A stretch of DNA of 21,213 bases from positions 1 to 21,213 of the forward strand of contig DCWO01000152.1 of assembly GCA_002328865.1 (NCBI GenBank), given 5' to 3'. This document shows, one piece after another, positions 1 to 6,162 of the stretch. Below the pieces are notes generated by a model. It did no database searches. It had not been told where the DNA came from and worked only from the letters and a program-made list of their open reading frames with translations. Each line of letters starts with the position of its first letter. The stretch's first letter is position 1. The stretch comes from Dehalococcoidia bacterium UBA2160 (GTDB taxonomy: Bacteria; Chloroflexota; Dehalococcoidia; Lucifugimonadales; UBA1123). Both the position numbers and the translations under genes were made by a program.

Positions 1-58
1 GTTTCGACGCCGTTACTTGGAAGCGTGTCGAAGGACCGCGCCCCCAAGGAGTTTGGCC

Positions 59-466
59 ATGGCAACCGAATACACAAAACCGCTGCCTGAGATCAACGAC
101 GAGAACCGCGCGTTCTGGGAGGGCTGCCAACGACACGAATTACTGCTCCAGCAGTGCACCGAATGCGGCCACATGCGTCACACGGGGCCCGCGTGCCCCG
201 AATGCTGGTCGACCGGCGCGAAGTGGACGCCCGCCAGCGGCAATGGCGTCGTGTACTCGTGGATCGAGGTCCATCAGCGCTACAACCGCGCGTTCGAGGA
301 CGACCTCCCGTACAACGTCGCTATCGTCGAGCTCGACGAAGGCCCCAGGCTCGTGGCCAACGTGACCGGCGCCGGTTCCCACGACATCCAGCCCGCGATG
401 GCCGTCGAAGTCGTCTGGGACGACATCACGGAAGAGGTCACGCTGCCAAGATTCGCGCCAGCCTAA
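59..466 (+). CDS. Zn-ribbon/OB-fold protein (DUF35 family)
   Basis: A 135-residue protein of the DUF35 type: an N-terminal helix, a rubredoxin-like zinc ribbon and a C-terminal OB fold. The ribbon is visible as C33-x2-C36 and C46-x2-C49. The OB part follows from 'GNGVVYSWIEVHQ' to the end. Family members usually act with a thiolase-like protein encoded next to them and are thought to bind acyl-CoA or assist its condensation or cleavage. Any such partner would lie upstream, outside the window. The ATG at 59 is preferred over an earlier in-frame start because AAGGAG at 46-51 sits 7 nt ahead and the homologous region begins there. The crotonase follows after 23 nt, so the two are probably co-transcribed. 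The specific substrate is not evident. Confidence 0.85.
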   Translation: MATEYTKPLPEINDENRAFWEGCQRHELLLQQCTECGHMRHTGPACPECWSTGAKWTPASGNGVVYSWIEVHQRYNRAFEDDLPYNVAIVELDEGPRLVANVTGAGSHDIQPAMAVEVVWDDITEEVTLPRFAPA

Positions 467-489
467 ATGTTCGGAAAGAGAGAATAGAC

Positions 490-1263
490 ATGGCCCTGAT
501 CTATGAGAAGAAAGGGAAGATCGCGTACATCACCATCAACAGGCCCGACGTGATGAACGCCATGGACCCCGAGACCTACAGCGAGCTGTCCCAGGCGTGG
601 ATCGACGTGCGGGACGACCCAGATGTCTGGTGCGCCATCATCACCGGCGCGGGCGACCGGGCTTTCTCCGCCGGCGCCGACTTGAGAAAGACGATACCGC
701 GGGAACCGGAGAAGTGGAACTTCTGGCAGACCCAGCAGGAGCAGATCCTCAACCGCGGCCTCGAAGTGTGGAAGCCGATCATCGCCGCGGTCAACGGGTA
801 CTGCCTGGCTGGCGGCATGACGCTGCTTCTGGCAACCGACCTCAGGGTCGCCGCCGATCACGCCAAATTCGGGCTGTCCGAGGTCAAGCGGGGCATCTTG
901 CCGGGCAACGGCGGCACTCAGCGCACGATCCAGCAGCTCCCGTACCCGATCGCGATGTGGCTGCTCCTCAGCGGCGACTGGCTGGACGCCTCGGAGGCGC
1001 ACCAGTACGGCCTCGTGAACAAGGTCGTGCCCCTCGGCGAGCTCATCACCGAAGCCGAACGCATGGCCCACGTCATCTGTGAAAACGGACCCCTGGCGGT
1101 CAGGGCGATCAAGGAACTCGCTGTCCGAGGCCAGTATATGCCGGTCGAATACGGCCTTCGCCTGGAGCAAGCCATCGGCCAGGTCCTCCGCAACACGGAC
1201 GACGCCCGCGAGGGCCCCAAAGCCTTCGCCGAAAAGCGCAAACCCAACTTCACGGGCCGATGA
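490..1263 (+). CDS. Enoyl-CoA hydratase/isomerase family protein (crotonase fold)
   Basis: A 257-residue cytosolic crotonase acting on an acyl-CoA thioester. The two oxyanion-hole segments are visible: 'AFSAGADL' (residues 58-65) and 'CLAGGMTLLL' (105-114). 'GILPGNGGTQR' (135-145) is the usual conserved loop. The glutamate matching Glu164 of rat mitochondrial enoyl-CoA hydratase is present as E131, but the Glu144 position holds T111, so a simple syn-hydratase is doubtful; an isomerase, hydrolase or lyase role is possible. The frame stays open upstream to 154, but this overlaps the DUF35 gene in another frame, and homology starts at ATG 490 (MALIYEKKGK). The Shine-Dalgarno is weak. The gene lies 23 nt after DUF35 and is probably in the same operon. 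Confidence 0.9.
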   Translation: MALIYEKKGKIAYITINRPDVMNAMDPETYSELSQAWIDVRDDPDVWCAIITGAGDRAFSAGADLRKTIPREPEKWNFWQTQQEQILNRGLEVWKPIIAAVNGYCLAGGMTLLLATDLRVAADHAKFGLSEVKRGILPGNGGTQRTIQQLPYPIAMWLLLSGDWLDASEAHQYGLVNKVVPLGELITEAERMAHVICENGPLAVRAIKELAVRGQYMPVEYGLRLEQAIGQVLRNTDDAREGPKAFAEKRKPNFTGR

Positions 1264-1298
1264 TCGCACGTTCGACCGAGCATGTCAGAGTCAAGTAT

Positions 1299-1389
1299 GT
1301 CATTCTGAGCGAAGCCGAAGAATCTGGGGCCCCGCAGGCTGATGAGCGTCGCGTCGGGCGAGATTCTTCGCGTGCGTGCTCAGAATGGC
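1299..1389. repeat. Imperfect inverted repeat, REP-like
   Basis: The left arm (1299-1325, beginning GTCATTCTGAGC and ending GAAGAATCT) and the right arm (1361-1389, beginning AGATTCTTCGC and ending GCTCAGAATGGC) are reverse complements apart from a few positions in the middle of the arms. They flank a 35-nt centre. The 'CATTCTGAGC...GAAGAATCT' pattern resembles short palindromic elements scattered between genes in many environmental bacterial genomes. It lies between the crotonase and the acyl-CoA dehydrogenase, in a 296-nt spacer in which I see no gene. Confidence 0.6.
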
Positions 1390-1425
1390 GCTTGTGGAGG
1401 CGTTGCTCGGTAACCCGTCACTTTT

Positions 1426-1491
1426 CCGTTCGTGGTGAGCCCGTCATCATTCCGTTCGTGGTGAGCCTGTCGAACCACAGCCCGTCATCAT
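1426..1491. repeat. Short tandem duplication of a second intergenic motif
   Basis: CCGTTCGTGGTGAGCC occurs at 1426-1441 and again at 1452-1467. AGCCCGTCATCAT occurs at 1438-1450 and 1479-1491. The second copy also carries 'GTCGAACCAC', which can pair with 'GTGGT' and 'TTCG' earlier in the copy, so it is a small hairpin-forming element. It shares the spacer with the REP-like repeat at 1299-1389. Confidence 0.55.
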
Positions 1492-1559
1492 CGAGCAGCT
1501 TTCGTGCAATCAGTTGAGTCCGAACGTGCCACCGCCGATCGGCGCCCAGGAGACATAGA

Positions 1560-2738
1560 ATGAGCGACCAAGAACGTTACCGGCTCCCCGAAGAACTGAG
1601 GATGACCAGGACTGTCGTCCGCGACTTCATCCGCGACCAAATCGTCCCCCTCGAACAGGATCTCGAACAGGACGCCATCCATCTGCCGGAGGAGGATTTC
1701 GACCGGCTGGCGCCAATGGCCAAGGAGATGGGCCTGTGGTGCATGGGCGTGCCTCCGGAGTACGGCGGAGCGGGCCTCTCGATCTTCGCCCAAGCGGTGC
1801 TGCATGAGGAGATGGTTCAACATCGGGCCGGACTGTATCTGCCCGCGTACGGAACGATGGGATCGGCGCCTCCCGAGATCATCTTCGAAGGATCGGACTA
1901 TCTGGCCGAAACGTACGGCATGCCCACCGTTGAGGGCGATCGAAAGGCGTTCTTCGCCATCACTGAGCCCAGCGGAGGGTCGGACCCGGCCAGAGCGATC
2001 CAAACCCGTGCCGTGCGCGACGGGGACGACTGGATCATCAACGGCAGCAAGATATTCATCAGCAGCGCACCCTGGGCGGATTGGGGCATCGTCTTCGCGC
2101 GAACCGACCCCGACAGCCGGCGAGGCATCACGGCATTCGTCGTCGAAAAAGAGTGGCCCGGCTTCAGTTGGGAGCCAATCCCTGTCCTGCGCGCCTACTA
2201 CCCCGCGCAGCTATTCTTCGACAACCTCAGGGTGCCGAGCCGTAACGTGCTAGGCGAGGTCGACAACGGCTGGGACCTTCTCGCCAACAAACTCCTTGCC
2301 CGAGGACGGATCCCATACTCGGCGGCCAACCTGGGAGTCGCGGTAGCCGCCCACAACCTGGCGGTCGAATACTCGAAGACACGAGAGACATTCGGCGCTC
2401 CCCTGGCGACGCGACAGGCGGTCCAGTGGATGCTCGTGGAATCGGAGGTCGAGATCCGCGCCTGCCGTTGGCTGATCTGGGAAGCGGCATGGCAGTACGA
2501 CGCGGGCGAGGACTTCCGACAGGCGGCGTCCATCGCCAAGGTCCACTCGGCGGACATCCTAGGCAAAGTGGTCGATCGCTCGATCCAAATCCACGGGGGC
2601 TACGGGGTCACCAAATGGCTGCCCCTGGAACGCTGGTACCGCGAAGCGCGAATCCGTCGCATCGGCGAGGGCCCGACAGAGGTGCAGAAGATGGTCATCG
2701 CCCGCGAGATCCTCAACCCAGGCGGCCCGCCGCGTTAG
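1560..2738 (+). CDS. Acyl-CoA dehydrogenase family protein
   Basis: A 392-residue FAD-dependent acyl-CoA dehydrogenase, close to the usual ~390 length, oxidising an acyl-CoA to the 2-enoyl-CoA and passing electrons to an electron-transfer flavoprotein. The middle beta domain shows 'AFFAITEPSGGSD' and 'WIINGSKIFIS'. The C-terminal helical domain shows 'IHGGYGVTKWLPLERWYREARI' elements followed by 'IGEGPTEVQ'. E370 in that motif matches the catalytic base of medium-chain acyl-CoA dehydrogenase (Glu376). The ATG at 1560 has AGGAG at 1548-1552 with 7-nt spacing. A spacer of ~300 nt with repeats separates it from the crotonase, so it may have its own promoter, although none stands out. Chain-length specificity cannot be read from the sequence. 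Confidence 0.93.
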   Translation: MSDQERYRLPEELRMTRTVVRDFIRDQIVPLEQDLEQDAIHLPEEDFDRLAPMAKEMGLWCMGVPPEYGGAGLSIFAQAVLHEEMVQHRAGLYLPAYGTMGSAPPEIIFEGSDYLAETYGMPTVEGDRKAFFAITEPSGGSDPARAIQTRAVRDGDDWIINGSKIFISSAPWADWGIVFARTDPDSRRGITAFVVEKEWPGFSWEPIPVLRAYYPAQLFFDNLRVPSRNVLGEVDNGWDLLANKLLARGRIPYSAANLGVAVAAHNLAVEYSKTRETFGAPLATRQAVQWMLVESEVEIRACRWLIWEAAWQYDAGEDFRQAASIAKVHSADILGKVVDRSIQIHGGYGVTKWLPLERWYREARIRRIGEGPTEVQKMVIAREILNPGGPPR

Positions 2739-2841
2739 CGAGTATACGCGCTTGAAGTGTCCGTGGATTGCTCAATAGGGCGTATGCGACCCCCAGGAGC
2801 GTGTGACACCCACCCCATGATTCAGAGTTCGGTGATGTCTG

Positions 2842-3849
2842 ATGGCTGAGGAAACCGAGGGGAAAGAAGAAAAGTTTGAGTTCGACTCGGCGGGAGAGGC
2901 TCGAAGTTACATCTCGCTCGAGCAAGCACGCGTGCTTGCGATGCAGACGGCCAGAGCCGATCCAGGTAACTACGGGCGAAGCTTTTCAAGAGCCTTGATG
3001 GCTTTCGAGGTATCTGACCAGAAGGAGGATGAGGACTATTACATCGTCACGTTGTCGTTTCGCCCAGAAGGAGACTTTGCAGGAACTCCTGGACAGGAGC
3101 AATTCTTTATCGAGAAAGAAGGCGATGTTGCGTTCAGACAGGTGCGCAGCCGACCGCGGCGAGCGAATGCGTCTCGGCTGCGGATATTTTGGATGGTTGC
3201 CGGTTTCGTTGTCGTTTCGGGTCTTGCGGATGTTGGAACTTCTTACGCGTTCGGTGTGTTTGGACCGGGCGATGATGGATCATCCGCTGAGGAACGACCA
3301 CTAGGCCCTGTTCCTGAATCAACCCCCAGTGAATCGACGACCGTTACTCCGACGGTTGGAGCGGTTTCGTCGGTCGTTCCGAAGGTGGATCAATCGGTTG
3401 CTGTTGGTCAGCCGACGCCCGTCCGGGGGTCCGATCTAGGACCCATTCCTACACCCTCCCCTGAGCCTTCGCGAATCGTAAAGCCCGTGGCTCGGAACGT
3501 TTCTGAATTCACACCCACTCCGTTGCCCTCCGCCTCACTTTCGAGGTCGACGCCCGTGCCTACCGAGACGCCGATTCCCAATCTCATACCCTTCTCGAAT
3601 ACCAGCGGTGTTTGGGTACGTGAGCTATCAAACTCTGATGGTTTTGGAAACGCTCAGCCGATCCTGACGAGTACTCCCTTGGACGCTACCAGAGTACTTG
3701 ATTCCGCGCCCACCCCATTGTCCTCTACCCCACATCCGAGACCGACGCCTGTACCCACTGAAGAACCGATTTCTATTCTCATCCCTTATTCAGATGTCAG
3801 CGGTGTTTGGCTACGCGAACTATCTAGTTCAGCCAACAGCGGTGAATAA
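2842..3849 (+). CDS. Single-pass membrane protein with Thr/Pro-rich repeat tail, function unknown
   Basis: 335 residues in three parts. A soluble N-terminal domain (about 20-105; 'ISLEQARVLAMQTAR', 'EDYYIVTLSFRPEGDF', 'EQFFIEKEGDV') resembles one I recall from several Chloroflexota membrane proteins. One membrane segment follows (about 113-135). A long low-complexity tail is rich in Thr, Pro and Ser. The tail contains a duplicated unit: residues 237-263 and 302-328 match at 20 of 27 positions, each holding TPVPTE, LIP, SGVW and RELS. The tail is probably outside the cell, but topology is inferred. No catalytic motif is seen. ATG 2842 is the first usable start; another ATG at 2835 runs into a stop. 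GC is visibly lower than in the flanks. Confidence 0.75.
   Translation: MAEETEGKEEKFEFDSAGEARSYISLEQARVLAMQTARADPGNYGRSFSRALMAFEVSDQKEDEDYYIVTLSFRPEGDFAGTPGQEQFFIEKEGDVAFRQVRSRPRRANASRLRIFWMVAGFVVVSGLADVGTSYAFGVFGPGDDGSSAEERPLGPVPESTPSESTTVTPTVGAVSSVVPKVDQSVAVGQPTPVRGSDLGPIPTPSPEPSRIVKPVARNVSEFTPTPLPSASLSRSTPVPTETPIPNLIPFSNTSGVWVRELSNSDGFGNAQPILTSTPLDATRVLDSAPTPLSSTPHPRPTPVPTEEPISILIPYSDVSGVWLRELSSSANSGE
3550..3825 (+). repeat. Coding repeat of 27 residues, two copies 195 nt apart
   Basis: Copies at 3550-3630 and 3745-3825 encode TPVPTE-xPI-xxLIP-x-S-xx-SGVW-x-RELS. The preceding Thr/Pro-rich linker is also partly duplicated (TPTPL... and APTPL...). The conserved SGVW/RELS patches inside a low-complexity tail suggest a small structured or interaction motif. 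Confidence 0.75.
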
Positions 3850-3920
3850 ACTTTCGAGTTACACGATAGATCCATTCAAAAAGACTTTGATCGCAACTTC
3901 GTCACCGCAGAGTATCTAGC

Positions 3921-3925
3921 AAGGA
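3921..3925 (+). promoter_or_regulatory. Ribosome binding site of the secreted protein
   Basis: AAGGA lies 8 nt before ATG 3934. This fixes the start so that the product begins with a clean Sec-type signal peptide. Confidence 0.6.
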
Positions 3926-3933
3926 ACCATCCG

Positions 3934-4788
3934 ATGAACAAAACACTCCCGATAGCTGCCGTAGCGACTTTGGCTGTCACAATACTATTTGCGCAACTGC
4001 GACCACCACATCCTTCACCAGGATTCGGCATTTCTCTTGTCCGGGCGCAAACGTCGATACAACCTTTCGAGGATGAAGCCGGCCTTTCCGTATATTTCAA
4101 GTCGCCTACGCCCATCGATTTGAACTTGGCAAAGACGGTATTCGCTTCAGGTATATTCGAATTGGAGACACAAGAATATCTACTGGGTTGGGTTAATCCA
4201 CGGCAAAGCGCCTCTGATGGATTACTGGTGCCTCAAGTGAAAGTGTATGTCAGCACGGATGGTTGGATTATCGCTTACTTCTTGAGAGTCGACCCGGTCA
4301 GTAAAATCGTCGATTGGGAATCGTACAACAGCGATGCGCCTGTCGGCAGGATATTTACTACATTCCTTGAGGAGGCTTTGCTCAGGATCGGAACTTCGAT
4401 TGGAGTCGGGATACCGGCGAAGGACGTTGGTTGGTATCATTACGGACACCCATCTGCAAACACGCTGTTGATAATTGTCGGTGCGGATGACGACGGATCG
4501 TTCGAGAAGAAATTCACCTTCACGATCCCCGACGGCGTGCCTGTCTCGGAAATCGCGTGGTGGCTGTATGGTGGAGGACACTGTGGCGATTTGTTCGTCC
4601 GAGACACTCATATCGAAGGTTGCTCAATTTCGGAAAGACGTCCACCGGTGAACATGGGTGGCTTTCTTGACGTGCCAATTACTCGCGACGTTCCCGCAGA
4701 GGTGCGTGTTTCAACCTATTTCGTGGGATACAACAAGATTGCTTACGATGGCGCTCGAGGTGCCATCGCAATTCTATACAAAAACTGA
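3934..4788 (+). CDS. Secreted protein of unknown function
   Basis: 284 residues. The N-terminus is a Sec signal: basic MNK, a hydrophobic stretch of Ala/Val/Leu/Ile (about 6-22), and a possible cleavage after 'LVRAQ' (about residue 40). The mature part looks globular with alternating beta-type stretches ('QVKVYVSTDGWIIAYFLRVD', 'NTLLIIVGADDDG', 'KFTFTIPDG') and one pair of cysteines, in 'GGHCGDLF' and 'IEGCSIS', which could form a disulfide. I do not recognise a family and see no enzyme motif. It lies 84 nt after the Thr/Pro-rich membrane protein and shares its low GC; segments fall to 40-52 percent against about 68 percent in the acyl-CoA dehydrogenase. The pair may be a transferred cassette. 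Confidence 0.7.
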   Translation: MNKTLPIAAVATLAVTILFAQLRPPHPSPGFGISLVRAQTSIQPFEDEAGLSVYFKSPTPIDLNLAKTVFASGIFELETQEYLLGWVNPRQSASDGLLVPQVKVYVSTDGWIIAYFLRVDPVSKIVDWESYNSDAPVGRIFTTFLEEALLRIGTSIGVGIPAKDVGWYHYGHPSANTLLIIVGADDDGSFEKKFTFTIPDGVPVSEIAWWLYGGGHCGDLFVRDTHIEGCSISERRPPVNMGGFLDVPITRDVPAEVRVSTYFVGYNKIAYDGARGAIAILYKN

Positions 4789-4803
4789 TCTGGGGTATCT
4801 GGT

Positions 4804-5229
4804 ACGAACATCTTCTTCGACATGGACTACACCCTGCTGGCCGTCGACGGATCGCTGAGACCCAAAGCCGAACAGGTCATGCGGCGCCTGCGAGACGACG
4901 GCCACGACCTGTACGTCTGGTCCGGCAACGGCGTCCGCTGGCTGGAGCTTCGCAAGCACGGCCTAGAATCCCTGGTCACCGACTGCTTCGAAAAACCCGC
5001 GACGAATCCCGCCGAGACCGTGACGACAATGGGACTTCCGGTCATGCCCGATCTGGTCGTCGACGACGATCTCGAGATAGCGGCTGCTCTCGGCGGCGTG
5101 TGGGTCAAGACTTACCACGTGCCGTACGCCGAAGACACCGAGATGGACAACGTCTACCGCATCATTACCGAGTGGGCACAAACCGGCGCCTCAACCGACC
5201 CGCGTTTCCGAGCGCCTCGGCCCAGGTGA
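4804..5229 (+). CDS. HAD-like hydrolase with apparent ACG start
   Basis: A small HAD-superfamily protein (141 residues if read from 4804) with a Rossmann-like phosphatase core. Motif I is 'FFDMDYTLL' (DxDxT; D6, D8, T10), motif II the Ser in 'YVWSGNG', a Lys follows in 'CFEKPA', and motif IV is 'LVVDDD'. The first standard start, ATG 4822, lies inside motif I and would remove the nucleophile D6. Reading upstream in frame gives T-N-I-F-F-D-M-D, where related proteins would begin M-N-I-F-F-D; the first codon is ACG at 4804. No ATG, GTG or TTG exists between it and the in-frame stop at 4786-4788. GGGG at 4792-4795 could serve as a weak ribosome site. Either ACG is used, or the gene is silenced, or the base is an error. 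GC returns to the high background here. Confidence 0.7.
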   Translation, partial: TNIFFDMDYTLLAVDGSLRPKAEQVMRRLRDDGHDLYVWSGNGVRWLELRKHGLESLVTDCFEKPATNPAETVTTMGLPVMPDLVVDDDLEIAAALGGVWVKTYHVPYAEDTEMDNVYRIITEWAQTGASTDPRFRAPRPR

Positions 5230-5238
5230 TCGTCACCT
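5224..5238. terminator. Possible short hairpin between convergent genes
   Basis: AGGTGA-TCG-TCACCT forms a 6-bp stem with a 3-nt loop over the HAD stop codon and just before the VOC gene end. There is no T-tract, so termination activity is uncertain. Confidence 0.3.
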
Positions 5239-5239
5239 C

Positions 5240-5656
5240 TCAGTGTCGCCCCGGGCGCTGGAGCTGGACGTACACGCCCATCGTCGTTGCAGGGTGGATC
5301 CAGACGACGTTCGTGTCAGCGCTCGGGTCCTCGCCCTCGGGGACGCCCATGACGCGTCCGCCGTTGGCTCGCACATGCCGGACGGCTTCGACCAGATCCG
5401 GAACGTCGAACGCCACCAGGTAAACGCCTTGCCCTTTCGACTTGAGGAATCGGGCCATGGCGCCGGTTTCGTCCGACGGCTCCAGGAGCTCTATGAACGC
5501 GTCTTTGCCGTTGCCGATCCACGCCGCGCGGAATCCGAACGCCGATGGTTCGCCTTTGGGAATCATCATCTCGAGGCCGAACATCTTGGCGTAGTGGTCG
5601 GCTGCCTCGTCGATGCTGTTGACGGCGATTGAGAAGTTCGTGAGTTTGTCGAGCAT
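5240..5656 (-). CDS. VOC-superfamily protein (glyoxalase/methylmalonyl-CoA epimerase-like fold)
   Basis: 138 residues, one full pair of betaalphabetabetabeta modules. The layout follows methylmalonyl-CoA epimerase: 'NFSIAVNSIDEAADHYAKMFGLE' at the start, 'FIELLEP' mid-way, 'GVYLVAFDVPDL' opening module two, and 'HPATTMGVYVQL' at the end. Three expected metal-ligand positions look changed: the first His is Asn, the His of module two is Leu, and the final Glu is Gln. Only the Glu in FIELLEP is kept. It may therefore be a non-metal or altered member rather than an epimerase. The ATG at 5656 is preceded by a good GGAGG. Transcription comes from the promoter at 5702-5730. It converges on the HAD gene with a 10-nt gap. 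Confidence 0.8.
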   Translation of the reverse strand: MLDKLTNFSIAVNSIDEAADHYAKMFGLEMMIPKGEPSAFGFRAAWIGNGKDAFIELLEPSDETGAMARFLKSKGQGVYLVAFDVPDLVEAVRHVRANGGRVMGVPEGEDPSADTNVVWIHPATTMGVYVQLQRPGRH

Positions 5657-5701
5657 GAAACCCTCCGTGGCTGCTGGGTAGGGGATGGGGCCGATGGCGC
5701 G

Positions 5702-5730
5702 AGTCTAGCAGCGGCCTTTCAGAGGGTCAA
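5702..5730 (-). promoter_or_regulatory. Sigma70-type promoter for the VOC gene
   Basis: On the minus strand TTGACC (5730-5725) and TAGACT (5707-5702) are separated by exactly 17 nt. The predicted transcript would start near 5695, about 40 nt before the VOC ATG. Confidence 0.5.
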
Positions 5731-5830
5731 GCCGTCGCGATACAACCAGGTACGTGCATCGCAGGCACATATCACGCTGGCCTCTTTGCCGGCTCCAAGT
5801 TTCACGCATCCCTCATGCCACGCGGGCAGC

Positions 5831-5888
5831 GAGGATATACTAAGTCGCGCAGTAAGGATATGCTAAGAGTAGCACTTAGCATATCCTT
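5831..5888. promoter_or_regulatory. Triple operator-like box upstream of feoA
   Basis: Three related boxes are seen: GAGGATATACTAAG (5831-5844), AAGGATATGCTAAG (5854-5867) and, inverted, CTTAGCATATCCTT (5875-5888). Boxes two and three form a perfect 14-bp inverted repeat with a 7-nt spacer. Each box is itself an imperfect dyad (TTAGnATATnCTAA-like). Spacing is 23 and 21 bp, about two helical turns, so bound dimers would sit on one face. The position before feoAB and the TTAG/CTAA ends suggest a DtxR/IdeR/MntR-type metalloregulator. The match to a published consensus is only partial. TATACT (5836-5841) and TATGCT (5859-5864) inside the boxes could be -10 elements, so binding would block initiation. 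Confidence 0.65.
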
Positions 5889-5937
5889 AATCGTCGTGCC
5901 TGATCCGACAACCTCGGTGGGCTGCAGAGGACGAACA

Positions 5938-6162
5938 TTGACCTTGACCGAAGCCAATAGGGGCGACACCATCCAGGTGATCCGGATCCCGGAGGGTCTG
6001 GTGCGCGCCCAACTGCTGCGATTGGGCATCTGGGAGGGATCGAAACTGACCTGCGCCCTCAAGGTCCCTGCCGGCCCAATGGTCGTACGCCAGGACGATA
6101 TTGAGATTGCACTGGGCCGGAATATCGCGTCCGAAATCCAGGTGAGCCCCTGCCATGCATAG
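5938..6162 (+). CDS. feoA: FeoA ferrous iron transport accessory protein
   Basis: A 74-residue SH3-like FeoA domain that acts with FeoB in ferrous iron import on the cytoplasmic side. 'LTEANRGDTIQVIRI', 'RAQLLRLGIWEGSKL' and 'VVRQDDIEIALGRNIASEIQV' follow the family pattern, and the length is typical. The frame is open from 5815, but that stretch holds the operator array, so the start must be downstream. TTG 5938 is chosen because GAGGA at 5927-5931 is 6 nt ahead and the domain starts directly; TTG 5944 and GTG 5917 are alternatives. Its last 8 nt overlap feoB, so the two are translationally coupled. Confidence 0.88.
   Translation: MTLTEANRGDTIQVIRIPEGLVRAQLLRLGIWEGSKLTCALKVPAGPMVVRQDDIEIALGRNIASEIQVSPCHA

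Noticed and set aside
463..1269. Minus-strand open frame opposite the crotonase
   Set aside because: A shadow of a well-supported gene; no motif or ribosome site.
4822..5229. HAD gene starting at ATG 4822
   Set aside because: This start cuts motif I and loses the nucleophilic Asp; the reading from ACG 4804 keeps the whole motif.
5815..5937. N-terminal extension of FeoA from ATG 5815
   Set aside because: It would translate the operator array, has no ribosome site, and exceeds the usual FeoA length.
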